From contig CAJNDS010002081.1 of assembly GCA_905221605.1 (NCBI GenBank), positions 159,501 to 223,500 on the forward strand: a stretch of DNA of 64,000 nt, read 5' to 3'. The notes under the pieces are model-generated. The model saw only the letters and a program-made list of their open reading frames with translations. It had not been told where the DNA came from and did no database searches. This DNA comes from Symbiodinium natans. Its lineage: Eukaryota > Sar > Dinophyceae > Suessiales > Symbiodiniaceae. Positions 37,691 to 51,139 of this stretch are shown here, piece by piece (the stretch's first letter is position 1; each line of letters opens with the position of its first letter). Position numbers and translations under genes: made by a program.

Positions 37691-38280
37691 ACGCAAGCTC
37701 GAAGAGGTGGCCTGTCGTTCGCTTTCGCGCCAGGCCAGTGCTCTTCCTCGGTGCTCTTGGTGTTTGGGTGAACTGAGAGAAATGTGCTGCGGGCGCAGAC
37801 ATGCTTGAAGGTGAAGTTTTTGGGCATGGAATTTTGGGCAGTCGAGCGCTCCCTTCTGCAGAGGGTGGGCGACGGTGCAAAACTCTACTTTCGGTCATCC
37901 AACAAATGACGATGCGCTGCGACAAGCAGAGCGGACAGTGAGTATTATGAAGTTTCACTCCCCCGGCCAAGCAAAGCCTAAGGGAGGTGCCAGACGCCAC
38001 AGAGCCCTGAGGTTCGGGGCTGTATCCTGATCCCTAACAGCCCCACAAATGCCACACTTGGCGCCCCAGACCGTCAGCTGATGACCCCCTCGCAAGCCCT
38101 AGAAGCCCCAAACGGCCAGCTTAGCTAAACTAGGGTCCCGCTTTTGAGCTCCCGGGCCTAGAGCCTTTCTCTCATGACTCATGCTGCTGCGGGAAGGATC
38201 TGGAACTGCGACCCGTCACCATAGTCGCGATATGCCCCAGCCTTGCAGGGAATGGGGGGGCTGGAGCATTGGGGCCTTTG
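37691..38280. other. Host DNA with one exon-like fragment
   Basis: On the plus strand near 37800-37910 a stretch reads LKVKFLGMEFWAVERSLLQR and then KLYFRSSNK before TGA, which may be a last exon. No family is recognised; the rest holds nothing I can name. Confidence 0.3.
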
Positions 38281-38700
38281 CTAGGAGGGTTTCAACTGAA
38301 AGGACCGAAATTTTCGCGTTTTGTTTGGACACATGGGGGCTTGGTGGCCTTCTGCGCATGCCCGGTGTCGGGCTTCGAGATCCGGAACTGGCCGGCGACG
38401 AAGCCAATCATCGGGACTAGCTATGTACAGGGGCGTCCCGGATGTTTTGGGGGGCTCGGGCATTGGTAGGAGTGACTCTATGGACCCTCGGCGGCTAAAG
38501 AGGGTCTCCCAAGGGTCACTCAACAGAGAGTACTTCTTGGGGTCTGGGTCCTGAAGGTACCGACTGCTGGAGTGCCTGCGTGCACGCTGAAGGGCTGAAG
38601 AGCCAGATGGCCAGTTCTCCAAGTTAAGAGGCCCCTTCGGGGTTCCCCATTCTTCTACACAGCCGTCTTGGGATGCTGTAGGGCTGCAAAGGTCTGCCAC
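38281..38700 (-). CDS. Hypothetical exon-like open frame (about 139 aa)
   Basis: The frame is free of telomere-type repeats and reads as ordinary protein: a Ser-rich part with SALQRARRHSSSRYLQDPDP, then SLLSDPWETLFSRRGSIESL and a Cys/His-containing end. Balanced composition and the long open frame on one strand favour coding, but no domain, splice site or start is established. It could be one exon of a larger gene or a chance frame. Confidence 0.35.
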   Translation of the reverse strand: MADLCSPTASQDGCVEEWGTPKGPLNLENWPSGSSALQRARRHSSSRYLQDPDPKKYSLLSDPWETLFSRRGSIESLLPMPEPPKTSGTPLYIASPDDWLRRRPVPDLEARHRACAEGHQAPMCPNKTRKFRSFQLKPS

Positions 38701-39147
38701 TCAAGGTACCCTTCGACTTAGAGACTCCGCGCCCCAGATGAAGCAGACGGACACGTGAATATTGAGATGCATCCCCAAACCCCAAACCCCAAATCCTAAG
38801 CCCCATAAACCTTGAACCCTTTCAAAGAGCTTCCCTAAGCCTTGCAAAAGCGCAAGCAGACCCTGTGCGCAGCCCTGAAGCGCCCCAAACCCGCAGCCCA
38901 CTTTGCTCTTCAACGCTCGCAGGCCGGGGATTTTTTTCCTCAGAAGCCGGCGCCTTGGCAGTGGGGCCAGGGGGCCGATGATCGCCAAATCTGTGGGGTT
39001 TCTCCGGTTTGTGAGAAAGATTAGGGCAAGAATCTTCACATCAAGTCCTACAATACTCAGAGCTCCCTTCCAACGCCCACTTCCACCACCTCGGAAGTCC
39101 TTGAACGAGACCAGCCGAATGCATATCACAAGAAGCGCACCTCTCCC

Positions 39148-39319
39148 GCAGACAGATTAGGGTTTAGGGTTTAGAGTTTAGGGTTTTAGGGTTTAGGGTT
39201 TAGGGTTTAGGGTTTAGGGTTCAGGGTTCAGGGTTCAGGGTTTAGGGTTTAGGGTTTAGGGTTTAGGGTTTAGGGTTTAGGGTTTAGGGTTTAGGGTTTA
39301 GGGTTTAGGGTTTAGGGTT
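39148..39319 (+). repeat. TTTAGGG array
   Basis: About 24 units with TTCAGGG variants in the middle. Confidence 0.93.
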
Positions 39320-39579
39320 TCTCGAGTGGGCGCGCTGGTGCTGAAAGCACCCAGGCGCGTGCCCCGATTTGCATAAGCCCACCCCCGCTGGCGCTCCACC
39401 CTCGCCTTAACCTCTACGGGTTTAGGGTTCTTTTGAACTCTGATCGTGTTTTTGTCATTTTTCTCTTATCCATTGGTTGGGTTTAGAAGCTCGGCATCGA
39501 CGCAGATCAACTACCCTGAAGCTCGCAGCCCCTAGGCATTGCAAGGGAGATGTCTATCAGTCGAGGGCTGCTGGGAGAG

Positions 39580-40120
39580 CCAAAAGTCAGAGGTTTGGGC
39601 TTGGGGCTGGCTGCCGCCTTCGCCCTCTGCGATGCTGCGTGTTGGGTGGGGATTTGGAAAACTTGCTTGGAAGGGCGTGAAATCAGAGGTTTGCATCATT
39701 CGAGGGCTTCTGGGAGGGCCAAAAGGTCAGAGGTTTGGGATTGGGCTGGCTGCCGCCTTCGCGCCTGAAGTCAAAGGGGTGGGATGGGCGGTTGCTGTTG
39801 CCTTCGCTTTCGTGTGGCCTTGTGAGTCTTTCTAAAAGTGCCAAAAACCCAAAGGTTTGGGCTTGGGGCTGGCTGCCTTCGCCCTTGGTGATGCTGCGTC
39901 CTGGTTGGGGATCTCGATCCCTTGCTTGAAAGGGCCAGGGGCCTCAGGCCAAGGCCTGCTTTTCAGGCAGGGTTCAGGCAAAAGGTTTCCGGCAAGCAGG
40001 AGATCCAGTCCCAGGCAGGGGGCCACAGCCTCCCAGCAATTCTTTCTAAAAGTGCAAAAACCCGAAGGTTTGGGCTTGGGGCTGGCTGCCGCCTTCGCCC
40101 TGGATGCTGCGTCCTGATTG
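39580..40120 (+). repeat. Degenerate module repeat with GGTTTGGGCTTGGGGCTGG core
   Basis: Four copies of a 45-70-bp block begin near 39588, 39727, 39852 and 40066. Each has GGTTTGGG, GCTGGCTGCC and CTTCGCC, and three go on to GATGCTGCGT. Spacing is 125-215 bp. The open frames crossing it reflect the repeat. A CAGGGC minisatellite follows at 40206-40250. Confidence 0.7.
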
Positions 40121-40449
40121 GGATCTGGATCCCTTGCAAAAGACCTCAGACCAGCCAAGGCTTGCTTTTAAAGGTTTCTGGTAAGCACACATCCTCCCAC
40201 ACCAGGTCCAGGGCCAGGGCCAGGGCCAGGGGCCAGGGCCAGGGCCTTGGCGGTTGCCATGTTTTACCCGAAGGTTTGGGGTATCTTATTCTAGGGCGAC
40301 CTGACGGGTTTCTCGCCGGGTCCACCGCGCAGCCCGGAGCTGCCTGCGGGACTGGAGCTCCGTCGCCCGCCGGAGGGCTTCTGGCTCCGGAGCCGCCTCG
40401 CCTGCCGGCTTCGGCGCGTTCGCCCTGCTCGACGGCCCCAGGCTCACTC

Positions 40450-43392
40450 AGTTTAGGGTTTAGGGTTAGGGTTTCGGGTTTCGGGTTTCGGGTTTAGGGT
40501 TTAGGGTTTAGGGTTTAGGGTTTAGGGTTGGTTATCATGTGAACATGAATCTCGTTCGGCAAGGCATCTGTGCGATGGTGCTGCCTTCGATGCCCACCAA
40601 GGTCGCAAAACCCGACTGGCCCCCTACTACAACCACGACCTCGAAGCAGCCTGAATGTACAGCCCCCAACCCTAAACCCTAAACCCTAAACCCTAAACCC
40701 ATGATGGGGCGCGAACGCTTCGAGTGCAGCGCGTCAAACAGCGCCTCCCGGCAGCAGAATCTCATCCAGAGAATCATTTTCCTAGGAGCCTATCACCATA
40801 AACCCTGATGGGCGGCCTGTTCTAGTCTGGACTTTCGAGGGTGGGGCTTATTTCCCCAAAACTTGAGGCTTGGGAATGGGTTTAACCAGGGTTTGAGAGC
40901 AGAAACGGATCAGGGTCTAGGGTTTATGGTAGGCTTACTTGAGGTCCAGGCCTGAAAGGCCGAGATCGGCGGCCGACCAAAAACCTCAAACTCGTAGCTG
41001 CTAAATCTAAGGGCACCCTTACAGGTACCTTTCAGAAGGTTGCATACCTGAACCCTGAACCCCCACCCCCACACCCCAAAAAAAATGAAATGGAATGAAA
41101 CAATGCCTTCTTTGGCACTCCGCAGATCTTTGCAGCCAGGGCAATGGCACGGCCTTCAGGGCCCCATGCGGTACGGGTGGCTTCTAGGTAGGAGTTTGGG
41201 GTTGAGGGCAAGTTGAGGGTTTAAAACGAGGAGGTTTCGACCTAAGCCCTCAGCCCTAGGACTCACGCCTTGCAAGCCCCTGGAGCACCAAGACCCCTCA
41301 ATCCATCTTCAAGACCCAAAACGTGCTTTCCTCTTTTGGTCACCTGCCAATCACACATAAAAGGGCTTTACAGCAATGGCCTACCACAAGTATGCTTGGA
41401 GTTCTCAAACCCTAAACCCTAAACCCTAAACCCTAAACCCTAAACCCTAAACCCATGTGTGGGACCATTGCTCAGGCGCCAGCTGGTGGGGATCTCCGTG
41501 CTCAGTAGCCGCACCACCTCGCGCGAGGGTTCTGGTTTCCTGGGGTTCAAGAGAGAGCCCTAAACCCTAAACCCTAAACCCTAAACCCTAAACCGCAAAG
41601 GATTCAGGGTTCAGGGTTTACGGCTACGGGTCGCTACAATTTGAAGCGCGACAATCCGAAGATGTACTGGTTCAGGGCTGTTTTAGGTCTGGGGTTGAGG
41701 GTTTAGGGTTCAGGGCTTAGGGCTCGTGGTGATCGTGATGTTTCTAGGTCTGGAAGCTGTTGGGGTGCTGCACATCTTGTCTGTCTGAGAACCAAGACAC
41801 ATCGCAACCCTTCGCATTCCTTGCACGCCTATGCCGTGGCCAAAAAGAGGTTGGCGAAAGGTTTGGGATTTAGGGCCCAAGGCCTGAGATACCAAGCCCT
41901 GTCGCACTCTAGGACTTGTAGCTCAACCCTGACTCCCTTCAGAAACCCTAAACCCTAAACCCTAAACCCTAAACCCTAAACCCTCAACCCTAAACCCTAA
42001 ACCCTAAACCCTAAACCCCAACCCTAACCTCAGCTCACCAAGGGCGGCGACTGACCTCCTTCGCTTCGGGCACCGCTGACTCCACCTCCGGCGGCCGTTC
42101 CGCTGCGGGCGCCAGGAGCAAAACAAACTCACCGCGCCTGGAGATGAAGGATTTAGGGTTCAGGGTTTAGGGTTTAGGGTTTAGGGTGAGCGGGCCCTGT
42201 GCTATACACAAGTCAGGGGCTTGGAGTTTAGGATTTGCTTGATGATGGAAGGGCTGGGGGTTCTCCAGCTGTCGGATGGTGACAGATGTTCGGGAGCTTA
42301 CGTGGCAAGAAATTTGCTTGGTAGTTTATTCTCAAAGCGTTCACTGGATCTTGTCAGATGTTTGGTCAGAGTGGCGAACGCAAGCCGAGTGTCAGTTCCC
42401 CGACACAAACATTCTCTTGGGCTTCGAGTTGAGGATTTAGGGACGTGCTTGAGGTTACGCTGGGCACTTGCTGAGATGAGGAGCTGGTTGTCGGGATTGT
42501 CGCGAACCTCTGCCAACACCTCCTCAGCAGTGCCTGCGGAGGAACAGGGACAAGACATAAACCCAAAACCCCTAGACCCCGAGACCCTAAGCCCCGAACC
42601 CCAGAGAGCCCACAACCCCCTGCTGGAGCTACACACTGTAGGCTTCTGCTTGCCTAACCTGCTGAGGCTGTGCGAAACAAATACAGCCGGGCAAGCAGCC
42701 TAATCCGCGTAAACACTACACCCCAACTTAGGAATCTTGGGGGGTTCTCCAAATGGCCTGAAAGGATGGTCTCGTGCCGCTTCGTCAGCTCCCGCGCAAG
42801 CACCACCGTCCTCCCCAGCACGCTAGAAAGCTAGAAACCCTGCTGCGGCTCGGGCTTCGGGTTCAGGGCCTAGGGTACAGGGTTTAGGGTTTAGGGTTTA
42901 TAAGGGTTTAGGGCTTTGACTGCCGACACAGTCGGCCGTTCTATAACCGGAGAGATTCTGTTTTGGTTGGAGGGGGTTGTGGGTTCTCAAACCTTCATCG
43001 AACTGTTTTCCGGGCTTCCTGAGGCGAATCCCAGCAGGCCCGGGTCGTCACAAGAAGAACCCCTGCAAAAAACTGAGGTCTTTCAAGGGGGAGATTGGGC
43101 CTTTCTGGGAAACCTCAAAAGAAGGCAGCAAAGTAGCTCGCCTCAACGCGTCGCCCTCGTCTGCCAGCAGCTCCACCAGCAGCTCCATGGTACTCCTTGT
43201 AAGGACCACGGATTTGGTTACCCCCAACACCCGAAAGAAGAAATGTGCCACCTCCTGTGACTACCACAGGACTCATTGCGTGCAGGTCACCACAAAAACT
43301 CCTGTCTTTTCTTACCACCAAGGTTAGGGCACAAAGGGTCATTCTCACCTAAGCCCCACGTGCAGCCACAAACCCAAGAACCCTTAAACCCC
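40450..43392. other. Host DNA with many small telomere-type arrays
   Basis: Arrays lie at 40450-40528, 40668-40700, 41407-41455, 41558-41594, 41943-42029, 42150-42187 and 42868-42912, in both orientations. A minus-strand stretch near 42440-42540 encodes TAEEVLAEVRDNPDNQLLIS and may be an exon. No complete gene is supported. Confidence 0.5.
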
Positions 43393-43532
43393 CCTACTTG
43401 GAGGTTCATGGGTAGTTATAAGTAGGGTTATAAGTACCCTAAACAAAGTTATAACCAGGTATTTGTATAGTTACCCTACTTATAGCCCCACTTCTAACTA
43501 CCCGGTCAACTACCCATGAACCTTCAAGTAGG
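43393..43532. repeat. 140-bp MITE-like foldback element
   Basis: Inverted termini of 25 bp with one mismatch (43393-43417 and 43508-43532, starting CCTACTTG) enclose an AT-richer core with further inverted AAGTAGGG / CCTACTT pieces. No coding capacity. Partial relatives are seen near 28340-28415 and 48715-48755. No clear target duplication was found. Confidence 0.72.
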
Positions 43533-45290
43533 ACCATCTGCCCAGCTTCAGAATGCGGTGCGGCGCTTCGAAAACCACCAGCGTCGCCGGCGAGCCGCTG
43601 CTGGCCTCCGGTTCATCCCGTGCGCAGCAATGTTGGTGATAACACGCTGCGATCTTAAGGGAAAGTGCTGAAGCCTGAGGGGCTGAGGCTACTAGGGAGT
43701 AAGGCTTGGCCAGGACTGAGAGGAGTGTTTCAGAGGGTGTGGGACCCTCTTCCTCGAAGATGCAAGGCTCGAAGCTTTGGGGCCAAAGACTTTGCGCTCC
43801 TGTGAGCATCGGGTTGCCTGGCGCACGAGTTGTTGCAGCTGGCTCCTGCCGACGTTGGTCAGAAGCACACAGGGTTTAGGGCTTAAGGGTTAGGGTTTAT
43901 GGTTTAGGGATTAGGGTTTAGGGTAGTCCAGAGATAGTCACTGGGACCTTACTGAATGGATCTGGGGATCGAAGGGGAAAGGCTGCATGGGCTCCTGCTC
44001 CAGGGACATGATACAGATTCGCGAGACGTGTTCTACAAGAGCCAAATGATTTCTACCTCCGAAGGACGTGGGTTTCCCCAACACGCCCTGAAAACTGCAA
44101 ATATTTGGAAAAGCCCTAAACCCCAAAAACCCAAAACTCTCGGCCCGGGACATAGGGCAAGCATGATCCCTTGAATCGAAGCCTTGCATGAACCCCTTTA
44201 ACCCAATCAGGGCTTGTAGTTTAGGGTTGTTTCTTGGGCAGCACACACAGCCTGGCATGCAGGACCGCGAGCGAGTGTGCAGCAGTCTTCGTGGTCCCGT
44301 CTCGCAAGGTCGTCCACTGTGTATGGACTTGACGACGGAGGCAAAAGCAGGCAACCCGCTGCCCGGAAACGGTGCCACCAAGAACTGCCCCGAGACTCTG
44401 ATGAGCCCTGAAGGAGCCTGTTGAGAGAACGTCTGAGGGCCGCGATGGCCGGCCAGAAAGCCGCCTGAAGTAAACGGGGGACGGGCTCCGGGCATGACGC
44501 GTCGGAGAAGATGTCTGATGCAAAGCTCTGTCGCACAGCACTGAAGCTTCAGTGGCCGAGAGGTCTGGACTGTGTCAAGGATCGTGCTTTAAAGCAAGCA
44601 CATGCAGGTTGCGCGAACCATCCAAAGGTCACAGAACCATCGGAGAGAGGGACTAGGGGAAAACCGCAGATTCAGGATGCTGCACATGGGTACAGTTTTC
44701 TTGTGACACATGCTGAGACCCTTGCGACATAAAACTTCGCTTGGAAGAAAAAGGCAAGGCTCTAAAGTCTCAAGGTAAACCCTCATCCCTACGTGTAAAC
44801 CCAAACCCTTTGAACCCTAAACCCCACATTTGAAGCCTTCTTTGAACCCCAAAGTCCTGCGTGCTGCCGGCTTCGATGGAAGGAAGCCGCCAAACAGGTA
44901 GCCTGGGCCAGAAGTCTTCACTTGGCGCAGACCCTCTAAATCACCAAAACCAGGGATGTTGAGTCTTAGCGGACATCCTTGGCTGCTCTGACGGGTCGTC
45001 TGCATCCGTACGGCCGTGGTTTGAGGTGAGGGTAGAACCCTAAACCCGAAACCCTAAACCCTGAACCCTAAACCCTGAACCCTAAACCCTAAATAAACCC
45101 TAAACCCTAAACCCTAAACCCTGAACCCTGAACCCTGAACCCTAAACCTTCATGCGAGAGGCAGCTCGCAGGAAGCCCGGAGACGCTCAGGGCACAGGCA
45201 GCGGCACTGGCGCCCGGCACAGGGCGCACAGGGATGTCACCTCTGCCGGGATTTCAAAGGAACCAAGAACGGTAGTCGCGAATGCAATAT
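43533..45290. other. Host DNA, no supported gene
   Basis: Overlapping open frames on both strands between 43938 and 44540 have no recognisable domain. Telomere-type arrays are at 43872-43925 and 45036-45150. Confidence 0.45.
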
Positions 45291-46185
45291 AGCACAGAAG
45301 CCATAGCCATAGCAACAGTGATAGCAACAGCGATAGCCATAGTGGTCGCGATAATAACGGTTATCGCGACAGTGACAGGGACAAGTGACAGCAGTCATGG
45401 TAACAGGAACAGTAGCAGTAACGGTGACAGTACGTAACAGCAGTAGTGTTAGTAATGCAGTATAGAAGAAGTACTAGTAATAGGAATAGTAGTAGCAAGA
45501 GTAATTAATAATACTAGTAATAGTAATAGTAATAGTAATAGTAACAGGAATAGTACTAGTAATAGTAATAGTAATGGTAATGGTAATAGTAATAGTAATA
45601 GTAATAGTAATAGTAATAGAAATCGTAATAGTAATAGTAATAGTCATAGTAATAGAAACCGTAATAGTAATCGTAATAGCAATAGAAATAGTAATAGTAA
45701 TAGTAATTGAATTTGTAGTAGCAATAATAATAGTACTAGTAATCGTAATAGAAATAGTAATAGAAACAAATAATGGATATAGTAATAGATATAGTTATAG
45801 CAATTGTAATAATTGTAATTGTAATAATAATAATAGTACTAGTAATAGGAATAGTAATAGCAATAGTAATAGAAATAGAAATAAAAAATAGCAATAGCAA
45901 TAGTAATAGTAATCGCAATAATAATAATAATAATAGTAATAGTAATGGTAATAGAAGTAGAAGCAGAAGTAGAAACCATAATGGTAGTAATAAAAAATAC
46001 AAAGAATAACAAGAATATTAATCACAATAATTACAATCACCATAATCACAATCATAATCATAATCATAATCATACTCATAATCATAATCATAATCATAGC
46101 ATTAGTAACAGCAACAGCAACAGTAACAGTAACAGCAACAGTAACAGTAACAGTAACCATAACAGCATCAGTAACAAATTATAAA
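45290..46185. repeat. AGTAAT / ATAATC microsatellite region
   Basis: Nearly 900 bp made of short units: AGTGATAGC-like at the left, AGTAAT and AGTAAC through 45480-45970, then ATAATC and AACAGT to 46180. Long open frames here encode only Ile/Val, Ser/Asn or Tyr/Leu runs and are not genes. Confidence 0.92.
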
Positions 46186-49100
46186 GTATGAGACCTGGTT
46201 TTGATCAAGGTGATGGTGATGGCTCTGAGAATCGCAACTCGAAACAGCAAACAGCCGCAACGGTAGCAATGCCAGAATGAATTAATAGTAGTCGTCACAA
46301 GAACTGGTCGCCTAGCTCGCGCCGCAGCGCGCGCAAGACAACGAAGCCGGGGTCCTGACGAGTGTCGTCAGCATACTGAAGCTGAAAGTAATGCGGCGTG
46401 CCTTCTTGGAATCCGAACTCTTATTTCCAAGCCCTAAAGGCCCTAAAGCCTTCAAGCTCGGAAACCCAAAAACCAAGGACCCAAAACGAGCAATAATTTG
46501 GAACAGAAGTTGCAAGGGCGCACGGAGCTAGATGCAGATGGGACTGCGCTTCAGACGAGAATTACTGCGAGCTGAACCTGTGCTGGCATAATCCCGAATT
46601 ATGAGCAGCCTACTTTGGAACAAAACCCAGAAACGGGCCTTCTGGAAAACAACCCGAAAGGCTCAACCCTCCGTGCGGTCCGCCAGCGATGGCGTCCCGG
46701 CATCAGAGACCAACGCAAGCGCCCTGAAAATGGGACTGCAGAGTTATGAGGCTGCCTAGAGGGCGCCTTCAGTTAAGCTCGTCAGAATAGCTGTTACCAA
46801 CGGCAACAACAATAAAGCTGCAATGGTATCAACAGTCGCGATGATGATTGCAATGCTCGTAACAAGAGTAATAGCTTTGTATACACCAAAGTAGGGCACT
46901 GGGGTGCTGACACGTCGCAGAGACAAGAGTAGCAGTAGCAGTAGCAGCAGCAGCCGCCGTCATCTTACTCCAAAAAAGACTTTGTGCAGGTTGCAGATAC
47001 AGGTGCTCTCAGGGTGTTCTGAAGTAGAGCTTGGACTATTGAGGCTCTTCACTGCCTCTAAAAATAACCTCATGGCCCAAGCTAATGCAGACACCAGCAC
47101 CGTGCAAGCCGGGACGCTGCTCCTCGCGCAGGCGCCGAATGATGTCTTGTCCCACACGCTCCTGAAATCTTGGGCATACGGCTGCTCTACGCTCGGACGA
47201 ATGTGAAGAAAAAGAGCCCCCGAAGGGGCCCTAAGCTCAGACGACACCATAGGGCTTCTGTGGAATGAAAGAAGGACTGTGCACGTGGCTGTGGCTGCCA
47301 GTTTGTGTCTGCCAGAAGCGGGGCGTTAGGGTGGGAAAGGCGGGGGGGGGGGGCACGGCGCAAACCTTTCCAAGCCATAGTCTCGTCAAGCTCTTCACTC
47401 TACTTGAGTATGTAGCTAAGACCGGAGGCCAGGCACGACAGACCACCGGCATTTCAGTCCCACCAGACAACAAAGCACCATTAACAGCTGCTCGTCTGCC
47501 GGTGCTTCTCAAAGGCAAATGGCACTTAAACCCTAAGATGCGTAGTCCCGCTGTCGCGGATGGTATCGGGAGGCCATGGAATGACTGGTGGATGCTTGAG
47601 TTTCGGGGCTGGGAAGGGAGGTCATCGGGAAGACAGCGAATCAGATGGCGAGATCGGCTCCACACACAGAACTGTGCTCGAAGCCATAATGGTAGTAATA
47701 AAAATAGTAAAAAAAAAACATAATAATAATAATCATAGAAATAATAATTAATAACTGTTATTCTTGTTTTTAATAATAACAGCAATAATAACTTGAATCA
47801 CAGTAGCATAGTAGCTGCTCGCCATTTTACGGTGCGAGGCCCTTAGCAGTTGCAGAAGTGGAGCCAATGTTGTCGACTGTCTTCGACACAACTCGCACCG
47901 TGCAGATGAAAAAAACATGGGGAAAAAACTACGCCCTAAACTCTAAACCCATGGGCGGTGACGGCAGCATAGGTCGCATTACCCCATAGCCCGCAAAGCC
48001 CTAGACTCCCCAAACCATTGAACAAACAACCTAAAAAACCTGAAGCCCAGCAAATCCTCGAGAAGGAAGCTTAACCCCTGGACCCTAAACCCTAACCCCT
48101 AAACGCTAAACCCTACTTTCAAGCTGAACCCGACAAGGACCCTCGAGAGCCTCGTTGAAGGCGTGACACGGAAACAAGGGCCTCGCAGGAACGCAGGCGG
48201 CTGAGGCTTCTCAAGGGTGTTTTTTTCTCGACCCTTCAGGGTTTAGGGGTTTAGGGTTTAGGGTTTGGGGTTTGGGGTTTCGGGTTTGGGGCTTGGGGGT
48301 GGGGGTTTAGGGCTTTACGATCTGATCTGCCAGAGTGTAGGAAACGCACGAAACGTGCCATCTTGCGCTGGTCTGCATGTGTCCTGTCCACTTGGAGTCA
48401 GTTCACTTAGAGTCAGACTGTAGTGCCACCAGCTGGAGAAGCGTCTGTTACCCAACCGATGCACCAAGGTTTGTGTCAGAGTGGAGAAGGTGATAGGTAT
48501 GATTCGCATGTAGCATTTTACCCTAAAGACGCATCCAAATAGCTGAATTTAACAGCACCTGTTGGAAAATATTGGAAGGCTTCAACTTTGGGCATCTAAG
48601 TCTTGATGACGCCTTCCCTCGATGCCCAGGCGCCGCAGCAATGCATCGGTGGTCCTGGGACAAAGGAGGGCTCAGCCGATTATCAAACTAGGTACGTCGT
48701 AACCTTTTCTAGGGTCCATATACCCCTCCGAATAACTACCCATGAGCCTTGTTAAGGGTTAAGGGCTCAGCGGTCACCAAACAAGAAGACAGCCGGAAAC
48801 CAAGGAGAGACGAGATCCGATGGTGTCCTTGTGTCCTCCGCAAAGATCGCGTCAACCTTTGCAGGAGGGATCCGTTAAGCCAGGGAGAACTCATTTCTAA
48901 GCACCTAGGTGTGATGCTCACTACTTTGAAAAAGCTCGGGCCCTCGTTTCAGAAGTAACCTGGCCCAAATCGTCCAGAAGCTCCCGGAAGCGGTCAGAGA
49001 CCCATCGGGAACTCAGAGGTCCAGCAGCCCGGACACGAGAAGGTCTGAGGAAGATCTGAACCTCAAACCTTCTTGTGCGGGGGCCTAGGAAAGGCTTTCG

Positions 49101-51139
49101 GGGTTCACATGGAAAAACTCGCAGCTTGCGTGAAGTGGCGGTCGGTACCACTACCGCTTCGCTCGCCGGGCACTGCGTCATCATGATGTGCGATGGTTTT
49201 TGGGTATTGCTTCGCAGCTCCAAGAGGAGCCCCAAACCTAAATCATAGAGCCCTACACCCTACACCCTACACCCTAAACCCTAAACCCTAAACCCACGCT
49301 CTGAGCTCCCGGAAGGCCCACACTTCGCCCTCAAGGGGGCTTCGGAAGCTTCATTCAGCGGCGGGGGTCTCTGCACGGGGTCTGGTGCTCCGAAAGACCC
49401 ACTGAACCCGAAGCCCCAAACCACAAATCCGAAAACCCTAAACCCTAATCTTAGCACCTAGGAACTCAAGCCTTGAGCCCCTAAACAATAGCAGAACCCC
49501 CTCAACCCTGAACCCCAACCCTGAACCAAGAACAAAACAAACAGGTAGATTGAACCCGAAACCCTGAACCCTAAACCTAAACCCCTAAACCCCTAAGAGA
49601 GAGTGAGAGGGAGAGAGAGCAAGAAAGCGAGAGAGAGCGAGCGCGAGAGAGAGTGAGAGGGGGAGAGAGAGAGAGGGAAAGAGAGAGAGAGAGCGAGCTG
49701 CCTCACGCAGGATGCGCAGGGCGCGGAGCGTGATGTCGCCGAGGTTGCCGATGGGCCTGGGGCTGGAAGTTTCTGGTTCAGAGTTTAGGGTGCAGAGCTC
49801 AGGGTTTAGGCTGTAGGGTTCAGGGTTTAGGGTTTAGGGTTTAGGTTTCGGGTTTCGGGTTTAGGGTTTGGGGTGCAGTGCTCCATCGACAGAACGGTTG
49901 ACATAGCCGCAGCCCACAAGCTACGCTGAAACCGAAACCCCAAGGTCCTAAGATGCCCCAAGCTCAACGAAGATCCAGGGCTCACAGAGACCACATAGAG
50001 GGCTGGCCGCTCCAGGGGTGCTGCGTCCTAGGGCTTCGAGCCACGATTTCGACCATCTGCGCGAGTTTAGGGTTCAGGGTGTAGGGTTTAGGGTTGCACC
50101 AAGCCACACGAACGGCAAGATGTGAAACGCTTAGCTTGGGCCGTCGCACGCCACTCTTCTCGTACCCCCCCCATGAGAAATCCCTACTCAGGACTGTTCG
50201 TGGGAAGGGGAACATCCCCACAAACCCCCCCCCAAACTCCCCAAAAAACTCCCCAAAAAACTCCCCCAAACTCCCCCAAATTCCCCCAAGGGCAGTCCTC
50301 GAAGTCCACCGCGCCCGCAGCCTCGAACCTTCGAAGGCGTCGGAGCGGGGGCGCCAGGTTGCCGGAGGCTTGCGGAGGCTTTGCGGGCCCTTGGGGGGCC
50401 GAGGACAGGATGCTTGCGACCTTGGGGTTTAGGGTCTAGGGTCTAGGGTTTAGGGTTTAGGGTTTTGGGTTTTGGGTTTAGGGTTTAGGGTTTAGGGTTT
50501 AGGGTTTAGGGGTTTAGGGTTCTACTGAAACGCCACAAAATTCGTTGCACCTCCTTTATTTTGACCTCGGAGGGTCATCCCCGGAAGGAGTTGGGGTTTC
50601 AGCGTCTGGGCAGATCACTGGGCTTTAGCTGAACCAGAGCCTCAAGCCTCTGGCGCTTGATGTGGGGATTTCCGAAACTAGGGGTACCTTATTGAAAGCC
50701 CTTGTTATAAGGGGATCCTACTGAATGCGGGTCTTTCTTAGGAGTCCCTTGTGATCGTAAACCCCCACTGCGATCCCAACAGTGTTCTCTTGCATGCCGA
50801 GCCCAAGCCCTCCGGAGCTACGGTTTCGGGCTTGTGGGGTTTTAGGGTTGCTTGGAAAAACTCTCCACGGGCCTTGGTTCCTCCCACTCATCACCTGCCA
50901 CAGTTCATGTGGGCCCAGGCGGGGTGATGGCTGCGGGGTCCTCAGGGATGCTGGGGGGGGGGGGATGCATGCTCTTGAATGTTCACAACACGGATCCTCC
51001 AAGAGAGGAGGGACTGCAGGAATGATCGGCTTAGGAATGATCGGCTTTTGGTCGACATGTATGGCAGGGAATTCCACTGCGCAGGCACGTCTCGCAGCAC
51101 GCAGCAAAGCTGCCTTAGGCTTCTGCTCTCCACTGACAT
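46186..51139. other. Host DNA with scattered repeats and no supported gene
   Basis: Features include an AGC run near 46928-46955, a 13-base G run near 47341-47353, an AT-rich patch with AATAAT units (47690-47780), TTTAGGG/CCCTAAA arrays (48236-48315, 49250-49295, 49785-49875, 50422-50520), a GAGAGA tract (49600-49695) and a CCCCAAAAAACT run (50224-50290). A GGGGGTTT foldback copy is at 50662-50768. Open frames at 46960-47250 (minus) and 47237-47785 (minus) have no recognised domain. Confidence 0.5.

Noticed and set aside
45290-46185. Long open frames of 78-121 codons on both strands
   Set aside because: They encode only runs of Ile/Val, Ser/Asn or Tyr/Leu produced by AGTAAT and ATAATC units.
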